From positions 84,607 to 148,606 of the forward strand of contig NZ_HG428745.1 in the NCBI RefSeq assembly GCF_000380245.2: 64,000 nucleotides of DNA, in the 5' to 3' direction. The stretch is from Bacillus massiliigorillae (lineage in GTDB: Bacteria > Bacillota > Bacilli > Bacillales > DSM-1321). Below, piece after piece: positions 9,353-17,870 of this stretch (its first letter is position 1; each line of letters opens with the position of its first letter). Position numbers and translations under genes: made by a program. The notes below the pieces were generated by a model that worked only from the letters and a program-made list of their open reading frames with translations, was not told where the DNA came from and ran no database searches.

Positions 9353-10348
9353 GTGAGTGTAGAACCAAAAGTATATGATATTACAATTATCGGTGGCGGA
9401 CCGACTGGATTATTTACTGCTTTTTATGGTGGAATGAGACAAGCATCAGTCAAAATCATCGAAAGTCTCCCTCAGTTGGGCGGACAACTTTCTGCGCTTT
9501 ATCCCGAAAAGTATATTTATGATGTTGCGGGCTTTCCAAAAGTACGGGCTCAAGAACTTATAGATAATTTAAAAGATCAAATGGAGAAATTTGATCCAAC
9601 AATTGTTCTAGAAGAAGCCGTTGAACAGCTTGAAAAACAAGTCGATGGAACATTCAAGCTAACAACTAATAAAGATGTTCATTATACCAAAACAGTCATT
9701 ATCACGGCTGGAAATGGAGCATTCCAACCTAGACGCCTTGAACTTGACGGAGCAACAATTTATGAAAAGTCTAACCTCCATTATTTCATCAATGATTTAA
9801 ATCAATTCGCAAGTCAAAAAGTTGTTATTTGTGGTGGTGGAGATTCCGCTGTTGACTGGGCTTTAATGCTTGAAAATATCGCTGAAAAAGTATATATTGT
9901 CCACCGTCGTGATAAATTCCGTGCACACGAGCATAGTGTCGAAAACTTAAACAACTCTGACGTAATCATCAAAACACCTCATATACCAGCTGAAATTATT
10001 GGCGATGGAGAGAAAATCTCTCAAATAGTCCTTGAACATGCTGAAAACGGCACAAAAGAAGTCATCGATCTCGATGCGCTTATTGTTAACTTCGGTTTCA
10101 TTTCCTCATTAGGCCCTATTAAAGATTGGGGATTAGAAATTGAAAAGAACTCCATCATAGTAAACTCAAAAATGGAAACAAATATACCAGGCATCTATGC
10201 TGCAGGTGATATCTGTACATATGACGGCAAAGTTAAACTAATTGCGTGTGGATTTGGTGAAGCTCCTACAGCTGTCAACAATGCAAAATCACTTATCGAT
10301 CCAAAAGCAAGAGTTCAACCAATGCATAGCTCTTCTATGTTTAAATAA
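9353..10348 (+). CDS. yumC: Ferredoxin--NADP+ reductase, thioredoxin-reductase-like
   Basis: 331-residue flavoenzyme of the TrxR-like ferredoxin/flavodoxin-NADP reductase group (YumC). FAD loop GGGPTG near the N-terminus, NADPH loop CGGGDSAVDW in the middle, FAD motif IYAAGDICTY near the C-terminus. It lacks the CxxC redox pair of true thioredoxin reductases, as expected for this group. It supplies electrons from NADPH to ferredoxin or flavodoxin. GTG start at 9353 with AAGGGGGAATTGGAG upstream. Monocistronic, ended by a hairpin at 10354-10391. Confidence 0.93.
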   Translation: MSVEPKVYDITIIGGGPTGLFTAFYGGMRQASVKIIESLPQLGGQLSALYPEKYIYDVAGFPKVRAQELIDNLKDQMEKFDPTIVLEEAVEQLEKQVDGTFKLTTNKDVHYTKTVIITAGNGAFQPRRLELDGATIYEKSNLHYFINDLNQFASQKVVICGGGDSAVDWALMLENIAEKVYIVHRRDKFRAHEHSVENLNNSDVIIKTPHIPAEIIGDGEKISQIVLEHAENGTKEVIDLDALIVNFGFISSLGPIKDWGLEIEKNSIIVNSKMETNIPGIYAAGDICTYDGKVKLIACGFGEAPTAVNNAKSLIDPKARVQPMHSSSMFK

Positions 10349-10353
10349 TTATG

Positions 10354-10393
10354 AATTGGCTATTCATATTTTAAAATATGAATAGCCAATTTT
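10354..10393 (+). terminator. Intrinsic terminator after yumC
   Basis: Perfect 19-bp palindrome (arms starting AATTGGCTATTCATATT) followed by TTTTAATT. There is almost no unpaired loop, so the top of the stem must open. Confidence 0.8.
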
Positions 10394-10403
10394 AATTAAA
10401 CAA

Positions 10404-10450
10404 TGAAAAGCCTCCTCAAATAGTTATACATTAACTACCGAGAAGGCCTA
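10404..10450 (-). terminator. Probable terminator after yutM
   Basis: On the minus strand GGCCTTCTC can pair with GAGGAGGCTTTT, followed by T residues, about 40 bases beyond the yutM stop. Confidence 0.6.
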
Positions 10451-10486
10451 TAATTCATATTCTCTATGTTAATAAGAGAAATTCCC

Positions 10487-10846
10487 TTAACACTCTTCAG
10501 GCTTACCAGCATTCTGCGCTGTACGGAATGAAGAACCACAGCCACATGATGCAATGGCGTTTGGATTATCGATAGTAAATCCTCCACCCATCATTGATTG
10601 CTTATAGTCAATTACAGTTCCTTTTAGTACTCCAGCACTTTCCTGATCAACTAAAACTGCTATATCATGCAAATTCATTTCAATATCATTTTCATTTGCT
10701 TCTTGTGTAAATCCCATTCCATAAGAAAGACCGCTACAACCGCCACCATGAACGGCAACACGAAGGAAATTACCTTCTTCATTATTCTTCATCATATCTT
10801 TTATTTGTAATGCTGCTGCATCAGTAATTGTTATAATTTGTTCCAT
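10487..10846 (-). CDS. yutM: HesB/IscA-type iron-sulfur carrier
   Basis: 119-residue A-type Fe-S carrier. The three ligand cysteines of the family are visible at Cys37 (HGGGCSG), Cys101 and Cys103 (ASCGCGSSF). It receives and passes on clusters in the SUF pathway and other client proteins, in the cytosol. Ribosome site AGGAGG is just upstream of ATG. It sits near yutI, yuzD and yumC, a redox/Fe-S cluster typical of Bacillus chromosomes. Confidence 0.93.
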   Translation of the reverse strand: MEQIITITDAAALQIKDMMKNNEEGNFLRVAVHGGGCSGLSYGMGFTQEANENDIEMNLHDIAVLVDQESAGVLKGTVIDYKQSMMGGGFTIDNPNAIASCGCGSSFRTAQNAGKPEEC

Positions 10847-11038
10847 ATTATAAACCTCCTATTTATAAATTGGGGAAGCTACTTGCTATTACAAGTATAT
10901 ACAAAAAAGCGAATTTGGCTCAAGTCTTTGGTTTCTTCTAGCAAAGTTCATAAATATTCTGACTTTCCCCTTCTGATTCTTTATTCATATAGTATAATGG
11001 AACATAAGAAAATATTACCATGAAAAGAGAGGATTAAG

Positions 11039-11737
11039 ATGGAAAATATAGAACCATTATATGATAAAAAACTTCAATGCCCGATTTGTAGTGCAAACTT
11101 CACATCAAAGAAAGTCCGTTCTAAATTTATTAAAGTAAATACTTACGATACAGACTTTTGTCCTGTTTACGAAGAGGGAAGTATAAACGGGCTACTTTAT
11201 AATGTGTTTGTATGCCCTGATTGCGGATATTCTTATTCTGAAGATTTTTCAAAATATTTTCCACCACCTACTAAAGAAAACATCCAAGAGAAAATTCAAT
11301 CTCATTGGACTCCACATAATTTTAGTCAAGAAAGAACTATACCAGCTGCCCTTCAAACCTATAAATTAGCTGCATATGTAGCTTCATTGAAGAAAGAAAA
11401 ACATATTGTAATCGCTGGATTACATTTACGTACAGCTTGGCTATATCGCATGATAAATAAAATAGAGAAAGAACAACGTTTTATGAAGATGGCAATCGAG
11501 GAATATTCTCAATCTTACTCAAATGAGGACTATAAAGGCACACAGGTTTCAGATGTACGTATCCTCTATTTATTAGGTGAATTATCGAGAAGAACGAATC
11601 AATATGACGAAGCAATTAAATATTTCTCAATGGTTATTGAAAGAAGAAAGAGAAGCATTGAAACAAAGTTAATAGAGATGGCTCTTGAAAGATACCATGA
11701 AATGAAAGAATCTAAAAAACAAGATAAATGTAACTAG
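11039..11737 (+). CDS. DUF2225 family protein
   Basis: 232-residue cytosolic protein recognised as the DUF2225 family of Firmicutes. Two Cys pairs near the N-terminus (CPICSANF at about residue 14 and CPDCGYSYSEDF at about residue 60) suggest a zinc-binding module; the C-terminal 130 residues are helical with TPR-like spacing (ALQTYKLAAYVASL, YDEAIKYFSMVIERR). Function unknown. ATG behind AGAGGATT, preceded by a plausible TATAAT-like box at about 10990. It converges on yuzB and shares its terminator. Confidence 0.85.
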   Translation: MENIEPLYDKKLQCPICSANFTSKKVRSKFIKVNTYDTDFCPVYEEGSINGLLYNVFVCPDCGYSYSEDFSKYFPPPTKENIQEKIQSHWTPHNFSQERTIPAALQTYKLAAYVASLKKEKHIVIAGLHLRTAWLYRMINKIEKEQRFMKMAIEEYSQSYSNEDYKGTQVSDVRILYLLGELSRRTNQYDEAIKYFSMVIERRKRSIETKLIEMALERYHEMKESKKQDKCN

Positions 11738-11763
11738 TTTGTGAAAAAAACAGAAGTACCCTA

Positions 11764-11806
11764 AAAAGAGGATGTGTAGAGTAAATCTACTAACACCCTC
11801 TTTCAA
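11764..11806. terminator. Bidirectional intrinsic terminator
   Basis: Hairpin AAAGAGGATGTGTAGA / TCTACTAACACCCTCTTT between the DUF2225 gene and yuzB, flanked by A and T runs. Confidence 0.75.
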
Positions 11807-11822
11807 TTTATCATTCATTATA

Positions 11823-12062
11823 TTAAAACATTGGATTTTCTTCTAAATATTCATAGATATTTTCTACTAATTCATCAGGACTATCTCCTGTTACCATATC
11901 TCCGTTTACTAAGGCATACATATAGTGATCGCATTTTCCGCAATAATTAAGACATCCATATTCTATTATATCTAAATTAGGATCTTTTTCGAGTTTCTCT
12001 AAAGCTTCTTGTGCCCCTTGAGCCAAGTTACTTACACAGAATTCAATAATTGGCTTTATCAC
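11823..12062 (-). CDS. yuzB: YuzB family protein (DUF1450/UPF0349)
   Basis: Small cytosolic protein of 79 residues matching YuzB. Cysteines at CVSN near residue 7 and in GCLNYCGKCDHY form the arrangement of thioredoxin-fold ferredoxin-like proteins, so an Fe-S or redox role is possible but unproven. Start GTG 12062 is chosen because GAGGTG lies 6 bases upstream and the length then matches B. subtilis YuzB; a GTG at 12071 overlaps that ribosome site. It is divergent from yutJ, its usual neighbour. Confidence 0.85.
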   Translation of the reverse strand: MIKPIIEFCVSNLAQGAQEALEKLEKDPNLDIIEYGCLNYCGKCDHYMYALVNGDMVTGDSPDELVENIYEYLEENPMF

Positions 12063-12285
12063 TTTCTTCACCTCTCTACCTTCTGCTATGCTACCGCCTT
12101 TTTATGTAACAGTCAAATTTTTGAAACTTATTTTTGGTTATATATTACTTAAAAATGAACCAATACTCTCCTAAATCCACCCTCTGAATAGTCAGAAATC
12201 TTTCTGATTCTTTAGTAGGAGTGAAAGCTTTTCACTTCATTCAATTATGCTCATTGTTTCACTTTATAGATTTTTCGCAATATTG

Positions 12286-12314
12286 TTGTAGTTTTGTCAC
12301 AATTTCGATATACT
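12286..12314 (+). promoter_or_regulatory. Candidate sigma-A promoter for yutJ
   Basis: TTGTAG at 12286-12291, 17-bp spacer, TATACT at 12309-12314. The transcript would start near 12321 and include both candidate starts of yutJ. Confidence 0.4.
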
Positions 12315-12480
12315 ACATTATGAATGGCTATGGGGAGAAATAATGGGACATAGTGAAGTGAAGACGTTTTCATGCCTTCTATACTATTTTCCATTTAATA
12401 TAGAAGTGATATATATGGGTATTTATAAATTACTTCCAGTACAAATAACAAACAAGCATAACAACAAAGGGGATTTTGCG

Positions 12481-13548
12481 ATGAGAAAACTAGTTATACT
12501 TGGCGGAGGATACGGCGGCATGAAGCTGTTACAACGTTTCCTTCCAAATCAGCTACCTGAAGATGTTACTATTACTTTAATAGACCGTAATCCATATCAT
12601 AGTTTAAAAACAGAATTTTACGCCTTAGCTGCTGGGACAATTCCAGATCAGCATATCCGTGTTCCTTTTCCTGAACATCCACAGCTTTCATATGTTAGTG
12701 GAAGTGTAAAAGAAATCGTGTTAAATGATAACGCTATTATCCTAGATAATGATGAAACTATTACGTATGATGATCTGGTAATTGGCTTAGGTTGCGAGGA
12801 TAAGTATCATAATGTACCAGGTGCAGATCAATTTACGTATAGTATCCAAACCATCGATAAATCTAGAACAACATATCAAACTTTGAATGGTCTTACTAAG
12901 GGAGCAACAGTATCTATTGTTGGAGCAGGACTAAGCGGAGTAGAATTAGCAAGTGAACTTATTGAAAGTCGACCAGATCTAAAGATTAAATTATTCGATC
13001 GTGGCAAACATATTTTATCTTCCTTCTCACCACGCCTTAGTGCTTATGTAGAAGGCTGGTTTGATGCGCACAATGTTGAAATTATTAATCAATCTAATAT
13101 TACTAAAGTTGAAGAACAAGCTCTTTACAATCACGATGAAAAAATTCAAAGTGACGTAATTGTTTGGACAGCGGGTATTCAACCTAGCAAAATTGTCCGC
13201 GATTTAGATGTTGAAAAAGATAAACAAGGTCGTGTAAAGTTAACTCCTCAACATCTTATTCCGAATTACGATAACGCATTTGTTGTAGGAGATTGCGCTA
13301 GTCTTGACCATGCTCCAAGTGCTCAACTAGCAGAAAGTCAAGCGGAGCAAATTTCTACTGTACTGACAAAAAAATGGAATGGTGAACCACTGCCAGAGAG
13401 TTTCCCTAAAATGAAATTGAATGGTGTACTAGGTTCGCTAGGTAAGAAACAAGGGTTTGGTTTAGTATCAAATCGTGCAATAACCGGAAGAGTAGCGCGT
13501 ATGCTAAAGTCTGGTGTACTTTGGCTGCATAAATACCATAATGGTTAA
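12481..13548 (+). CDS. yutJ: NADH dehydrogenase-like flavoprotein
   Basis: NDH-2-like FAD/NAD(P) oxidoreductase of 355 residues (YutJ). FAD loop GGGYGG at the N-terminus (MRKLVILGGGYGGMK), NADH loop VGAGLSGVELASEL in the middle, and FVVGDCASLDHAP near residue 275. It probably transfers electrons from NADH to a quinone or another acceptor at the membrane. ATG 12481 lies 7 bases after AAAGGGGA. A longer in-frame start at ATG 12343 also has a ribosome site (GGGGAG) and would add 46 residues; the Rossmann strand position favours the shorter protein. Ends at a bidirectional terminator shared with yuzD. Confidence 0.9.
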   Translation: MRKLVILGGGYGGMKLLQRFLPNQLPEDVTITLIDRNPYHSLKTEFYALAAGTIPDQHIRVPFPEHPQLSYVSGSVKEIVLNDNAIILDNDETITYDDLVIGLGCEDKYHNVPGADQFTYSIQTIDKSRTTYQTLNGLTKGATVSIVGAGLSGVELASELIESRPDLKIKLFDRGKHILSSFSPRLSAYVEGWFDAHNVEIINQSNITKVEEQALYNHDEKIQSDVIVWTAGIQPSKIVRDLDVEKDKQGRVKLTPQHLIPNYDNAFVVGDCASLDHAPSAQLAESQAEQISTVLTKKWNGEPLPESFPKMKLNGVLGSLGKKQGFGLVSNRAITGRVARMLKSGVLWLHKYHNG

Positions 13549-13556
13549 TAAATGGA

Positions 13557-13593
13557 AGAAGAGGCTGTCCTTAATATAGACAACCTCTTCTTT
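13557..13593. terminator. Bidirectional intrinsic terminator
   Basis: Stem AGAAGAGGCTGTC / GACAACCTCTTCT between convergent yutJ and yuzD, T-run on both sides. Confidence 0.85.
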
Positions 13594-13594
13594 C

Positions 13595-13927
13595 TTATTG
13601 TTCAGCAATACGATAACCGTGCTGTTCCATCGCTTGAACAATCTTTTTAAGTTGGATAATCCCTTCTCCAACAATTTCATCTTCTATAACAACTACTGGA
13701 TAAAACAAATCATCCTCTATAATTTGTTGGCAAAAATCTTTGTGTGCCTCCACATGCTGTTCTTTAAAAATGTCGACATAAGTCATCTGAAATGGTTGCT
13801 CTGGAAATTTCCTAGATAAAGCTGCATCTAACCACTCATATGTATCTCTAGATGAAGGCGCATTTACACAGCTGGCACAAACTTGATCAGCGCCATATAC
13901 AATAATTTCTATTCTTTCTTTTCCCAA
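13595..13927 (-). CDS. yuzD: YuzD family thioredoxin-fold protein (DUF1462)
   Basis: 110-residue protein of the YuzD family. The segment VYGADQVCASCVNAPSS near the N-terminus holds a CxxC pair at the place expected in a thioredoxin-like fold; the C-terminal half (YPVVVIEDEIVGEG) fits the remaining strands. It may act as a disulfide or Fe-S-related redox protein, but no activity is established. Start TTG 13927 lies 6 bases after GAGGG. Divergent from yutI, with which it is usually paired. Confidence 0.87.
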   Translation of the reverse strand: MGKERIEIIVYGADQVCASCVNAPSSRDTYEWLDAALSRKFPEQPFQMTYVDIFKEQHVEAHKDFCQQIIEDDLFYPVVVIEDEIVGEGIIQLKKIVQAMEQHGYRIAEQ

Positions 13928-14065
13928 TGAAATCCCTCACTTTACCTTTGATATTATTAATTTCATTGTAGTGCAAACCATTCTTTTCCGAAAGTAAGAA
14001 TACTCAATGGATTTTTTAGATGGTAGTGATTATAATATGATTAGATAAGGAAAGGAGTCGATAGA

Positions 14066-14302
14066 ATGTCTGAGCAAACAATGACAGAACAAGTTCAAGA
14101 AGTTCTAGATAAATTACGTCCATTTTTATTACGCGATGGAGGAGACTGTGAACTTGTTGATATTGAAGATGGAATTGTAAAACTTCGTTTACTTGGCGCT
14201 TGTGGAAGCTGCCCAAGTTCTACAATTACACTAAAAGCAGGCATCGAGCGTGCTCTTCTTGAAGAAGTACCTGGTGTTGTAGAAGTAGAACAAGTTTTTT
14301 AA
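14066..14302 (+). CDS. yutI: NifU C-terminal-like Fe-S scaffold
   Basis: 78-residue single-domain NifU/Nfu protein. The CxxC motif in LLGACGSCPSSTITLK (about residues 48-63) binds a bridging cluster between two subunits. It is a scaffold or carrier that passes clusters to target proteins, acting with the SUF system and with YutM nearby. Length is the normal one for YutI. ATG behind AAAGGAGTCG. A degenerate repeat and a terminator follow. Confidence 0.93.
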   Translation: MSEQTMTEQVQEVLDKLRPFLLRDGGDCELVDIEDGIVKLRLLGACGSCPSSTITLKAGIERALLEEVPGVVEVEQVF

Positions 14303-14317
14303 TAAAATACGAAAATC

Positions 14318-14374
14318 GTCACCAGTCCATACTCGGTTATAAGTCGAGCATGGCAGGTGGAAGGTTAGACAACA
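14318..14374. repeat. Degenerate copy of dispersed repeat, tail module
   Basis: The stretch GAGCATGGCAGGTGGAAGGTTAGACA matches, with a few changes, the end of the modules at 21577-21664 and 25508-25594. Only the terminal part is preserved here, between yutI and its terminator. Quoted parts: GAGCATGGCAGGTG and AAGGTTAGACA. Confidence 0.65.
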
Positions 14375-14382
14375 CAAAAAAT

Positions 14383-14417
14383 AAGAGGGTGTCCTAAAAT
14401 TAGGACACCCTCTTTAC
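14383..14417. terminator. Bidirectional intrinsic terminator
   Basis: Perfect 14-bp stem AAGAGGGTGTCCTA / TAGGACACCCTCTT at 14383-14396 and 14401-14414, between convergent yutI and the threonine operon. Confidence 0.9.
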
Positions 14418-14419
14418 TT

Positions 14420-15343
14420 TTATGAATTCTGCACTAAATCTGCTTTACTTAGTACAACACAACCATCTTGATCAATATACAAATGTTTTACCGTACAATC
14501 TTCAAATCGTTCTGAAAGTGCTTGTATTAAGTCTGGCATATCCTTAGCTTCCGCGAAGCAAACAACTGTTGGACCTGCACCGCTCAATGCTACTCCAAAT
14601 GCACCTGCTGTTTCCGCAATTTCTTCCACTTCCGTTAGAAGAGGCACAAGTTTACGTCGGTAAGGTTGATGGAAACGATCACGTTTCATCATTTCACCAG
14701 CTACCTGGTAGTTACCAGATAATAATGCAGCTATGAAAGTGTTCGCAATGGCGCTTGCCTTCACACTGTCACTATAAGAGAAGGTGGAAGGTAATACATT
14801 TCTTGAATCACTTGTTAACAACTCATAGTTTGGAATAACAGCTGCCACTTCTACATTGGCTAAAGGAAGCGATAATAATTGTGTAGCACTCTCTTCATGC
14901 TCGCCCACTACTAAGCCACCAGTGACAGATGCACCAGCATTATCTGGATGTCCTTCTTCTAATGACGCTAAATGTACTTTCTCCTCAACTGAAAGTCCAA
15001 GCTTACCAAGAGTATCTGCCAATTGAATGCCGGCAACAATCGCAGAAGCACTACTTCCTAAGCCTCTAGCTAATGGTATCTCGCTATGAACCGCTAAGCG
15101 ACATGGTGGTAATGTAACACCATATTTTTTAGCAGTTTGTTGTGCTATTTTTACAATATAATGATCTTCATTCGTTGGAAAAGCTTTCATCTCTTCTGTT
15201 AATGGTTCAACGACCCATTTATCACTTGGATAAACATGAACAGTTAAATATAGTGAAAGCGCAAGCCCGATTGAATCAAATCCTGGTCCCAAGTTAGCTG
15301 TGCTAGCTGGAACCCGAATCGTGCACATCATATCGTCGCTCAT
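14420..15343 (-). CDS. thrB: Homoserine kinase
   Basis: GHMP-family kinase of 307 residues that phosphorylates homoserine with ATP in threonine synthesis. The phosphate-binding loop PLARGLGSSASAIVAG lies near residue 90, the N-terminal ATP/substrate segment VPASTANLGPGFDSIG at residues 10-25, and the C-terminal GAFGVALSGAGPTV. Last gene of hom-thrC-thrB; its start overlaps the thrC stop by 4 bases (ATGA), showing translational coupling. It ends just before the strong terminator at 14383-14417. Confidence 0.97.
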   Translation of the reverse strand: MSDDMMCTIRVPASTANLGPGFDSIGLALSLYLTVHVYPSDKWVVEPLTEEMKAFPTNEDHYIVKIAQQTAKKYGVTLPPCRLAVHSEIPLARGLGSSASAIVAGIQLADTLGKLGLSVEEKVHLASLEEGHPDNAGASVTGGLVVGEHEESATQLLSLPLANVEVAAVIPNYELLTSDSRNVLPSTFSYSDSVKASAIANTFIAALLSGNYQVAGEMMKRDRFHQPYRRKLVPLLTEVEEIAETAGAFGVALSGAGPTVVCFAEAKDMPDLIQALSERFEDCTVKHLYIDQDGCVVLSKADLVQNS

Positions 15344-16401
15344 ACTGTTGACACACCTTTAATATGGTCAATGATTGCCGCTTCATTTGTTGGTAAAACA
15401 GCTGGCTTAATCTCACTATAATCTACAGCTGTAGTTGGATCTTTCAAGCCATTACCAGTTAAGATAGCAACAACTTGACTACCTTGCTTAATTTCGCCTG
15501 TTTCCACTTGCTTAATTAAACCAGCAATACTTGCACAAGAACCTGGCTCAGCGAAGATACCTTCTGTGCGTGCTAAACGCTTGTATGCAGCAAGAATTTG
15601 CTCATCTGTTACTTCATCGATTTTACCTTTTGATTCATTCGCTGCGTTAACTGCAAACTCCCAGCTTGCAGGATTTCCGATACGAATTGCAGTTGCAATT
15701 GTTTCAGGGTTCTTAATCACTTCACCACGTACAATCGCTGCTGCACCCTCAGCTTCAAAACCATGCATTTCAGGAAGCTTTGTACCTTTTTTCTCATGGT
15801 ATTCTTTAAAGCCTTTCCAGTATGCTGTAATATTACCAGCGTTACCAACTGGAATTGCAAGTACGTCTGGGGCGTCTCCTAATACATCGCAAATTTCGAA
15901 AGCAGCTGTTTTTTGTCCTTCGATACGATATGGATTTACTGAGTTAACTAGAGCAATTGGTGATTTCTCACTAATGCTACGAACGATTTCTAACGCATCG
16001 TCGAAGTTACCATCGATTGCAACGATCTCAGCACCATACATAACTGCTTGAGCTAATTTACCCATCGCAATTTTTCCATCTGGAATAATTACGATACAGC
16101 GAATTCCTAAACGTGCTGCATATGCTGCCGCAGCTGCTGAAGTATTACCAGTAGATGCACAAATAATTGTGTCGGCACCTTCTTCTACAGCTTTTGCAAC
16201 TGCCATAACCATACCGCGGTCTTTAAATGACCCTGTTGGATTTGCTCCTTCATATTTAACATACAGCTCCACACCTAATTCTTTAGAAAGGTTATCACAC
16301 TTCAATAATGGTGTATTACCTTCTTGGAGTGTTAATAGTGGTGTATTCTCTGTTACTGGTAAAAATTCTTTATATTCTTGAATTAAGCCTTTCCAACCCA
16401 T
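15340..16401 (-). CDS. thrC: Threonine synthase
   Basis: PLP-dependent beta-family enzyme of 353 residues that converts O-phosphohomoserine to threonine. The PLP lysine is in NPTGSFKDRGM (about residue 60), the phosphate-binding glycines lie further on (AIPVGNAGNI). The length is that of the short Gram-positive form. Middle gene of the operon; its ATG overlaps the hom stop by one base, and its stop overlaps the thrB start. Confidence 0.97.
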   Translation of the reverse strand: MGWKGLIQEYKEFLPVTENTPLLTLQEGNTPLLKCDNLSKELGVELYVKYEGANPTGSFKDRGMVMAVAKAVEEGADTIICASTGNTSAAAAAYAARLGIRCIVIIPDGKIAMGKLAQAVMYGAEIVAIDGNFDDALEIVRSISEKSPIALVNSVNPYRIEGQKTAAFEICDVLGDAPDVLAIPVGNAGNITAYWKGFKEYHEKKGTKLPEMHGFEAEGAAAIVRGEVIKNPETIATAIRIGNPASWEFAVNAANESKGKIDEVTDEQILAAYKRLARTEGIFAEPGSCASIAGLIKQVETGEIKQGSQVVAILTGNGLKDPTTAVDYSEIKPAVLPTNEAAIIDHIKGVSTV

Positions 16402-17696
16402 TATGCTTCGTCTCCTTCTACTCGATACGTACTTTTCACATCATGAACTAATTCATTATCACGTAGTTTTTGTAATACATCTTCTAAATCTTTCTTCGAT
16501 GCTTTATGTGTAACTAAAACAATTTCAGATTGATCTTTATCTTTTAATGGTAATTGCATGATTTTCTCAAAACTAATTTTATGTTGTGAGAATAATGTTG
16601 TAATCGATGCAAATACCCCTAACTCGTCTTTCACATGTAAACGAAGGAAGTATTTTGATAGAATCTCTTCATCAGACTTTAAGATCTTCTCATATTGAGG
16701 AGCTGCTGCGCTACGACCATTAACTCCTAATCTCATATTCTTCATAACTGCTACTAAATCTGAAACGATTGATGTAGCTGTTGGTAAACTTCCTGCACCT
16801 GGACCATAGAACATTGTCTCTCCAACCGCTTCTCCATATACATATACAGCATTATATTCATCATTAACACCAGCTAGAGGGTGAGATTCAGAAAGTAAAG
16901 TTGGTTGTACGCTTACTTCGACTTTCTCACCGACGCGGTCAGCGATACCAATTAGCTTAATTGTATAGCCAAGACGCTTACTGTAAACTAGATCTTCTTC
17001 TGTGATACTTGTAATACCCTTCACACTTACATCTGCCAAATCAATATTCATTGAGAATCCTAGAGTAGCTAAGATTGCCATTTTACGAGCTGCATCTAAG
17101 CCTTCTACGTCAGCAGTTGGATCACTTTCAGCATAGCCTAGCTCTTGAGCTTCTTTCAGTACTTCAGCATATGGACTTCCAAACTTACTCATCTTCGTAA
17201 GAATGAAGTTTGTTGTTCCGTTGACAATACCCATCATTTTCGTAATTCGATCAGATGCCAAACCATCTACTAAACCACGTAAAATCGGGATACCACCGGC
17301 AACACTTGCTTCATAAAACAAGTCACAATTATTTCTAGTTGCTTCTGCTAATAATTCTGGTCCGTGCAATGCCATTAAGTCTTTATTAGCTGTTACAACA
17401 TGCTTTTTATTGCGAACTGCTCGCAATAAATAATTGCGTGTTTCTTCAACTCCACCCATTACTTCAATTACCACATCAATTTCTGGATCATCTAAAATAT
17501 CATCTGCTGAGTCTGTTAACATACTCTTGTTAACAATAACTCCTCTGTCCTTCTGTAAATTCTTCACAAGAATTTTTTTAATTTTAACAGGACAACCAAT
17601 TTGGTGCATTAGTTTATCCTGATGGTTTTCAATAATTTGAACTACCCCAGAACCAACCGTACCAAGACCCAATAAACCAATCGAAATAGCTTTCAT
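16401..17696 (-). CDS. hom: Homoserine dehydrogenase
   Basis: 431-residue NAD(P)-dependent homoserine dehydrogenase, third step from aspartate toward threonine and methionine. Order of domains: Rossmann domain with GLGTVGSG (residues 10-17), catalytic/dimerisation domain with the NGTTNFILT and GYAESDPTADVEGLDAARK segments, and a C-terminal ACT domain from about residue 350 (LRLHVKDELGVFASI), typical of feedback control by threonine in monofunctional Gram-positive enzymes. First gene of hom-thrC-thrB, with a near-consensus promoter at 17756-17784 and AAGGGGAG before the ATG. Confidence 0.97.
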   Translation of the reverse strand: MKAISIGLLGLGTVGSGVVQIIENHQDKLMHQIGCPVKIKKILVKNLQKDRGVIVNKSMLTDSADDILDDPEIDVVIEVMGGVEETRNYLLRAVRNKKHVVTANKDLMALHGPELLAEATRNNCDLFYEASVAGGIPILRGLVDGLASDRITKMMGIVNGTTNFILTKMSKFGSPYAEVLKEAQELGYAESDPTADVEGLDAARKMAILATLGFSMNIDLADVSVKGITSITEEDLVYSKRLGYTIKLIGIADRVGEKVEVSVQPTLLSESHPLAGVNDEYNAVYVYGEAVGETMFYGPGAGSLPTATSIVSDLVAVMKNMRLGVNGRSAAAPQYEKILKSDEEILSKYFLRLHVKDELGVFASITTLFSQHKISFEKIMQLPLKDKDQSEIVLVTHKASKKDLEDVLQKLRDNELVHDVKSTYRVEGDEA

Positions 17697-17755
17697 ATTG
17701 TATACTCCCCTTCTGTTGTTCTTTCTGAATACACATTTGTTTCCATATAAAAGAC

Positions 17756-17784
17756 ATTATATGCTTTCTATTCGTTATTTTCAA
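17756..17784 (-). promoter_or_regulatory. Sigma-A promoter of the hom-thrC-thrB operon
   Basis: Minus strand: TTGAAA (17784-17779), 17-bp spacer, perfect TATAAT (17761-17756). The start would be near 17749, giving a roughly 53-base leader, too short for a T-box or riboswitch, so any amino-acid control is likely by a repressor. I cannot assign an operator. Confidence 0.75.
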
Positions 17785-17870
17785 TAGTCAAAAATAACAG
17801 AAAAGTTTGTACACGTTTATTGTAACAAGAAATGTACAATAAGTAGAAGAATTATATGTGTTTTTATTCC

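Noticed and set aside
15566..16051. 161-residue plus-strand open frame inside thrC
   Set aside because: Antisense to a firmly identified gene and without ribosome site or recognisable domains.
17697..17870. T-box or riboswitch before hom
   Set aside because: The leader from the clear promoter is only about 53 bases and contains no T-box or aptamer motifs.
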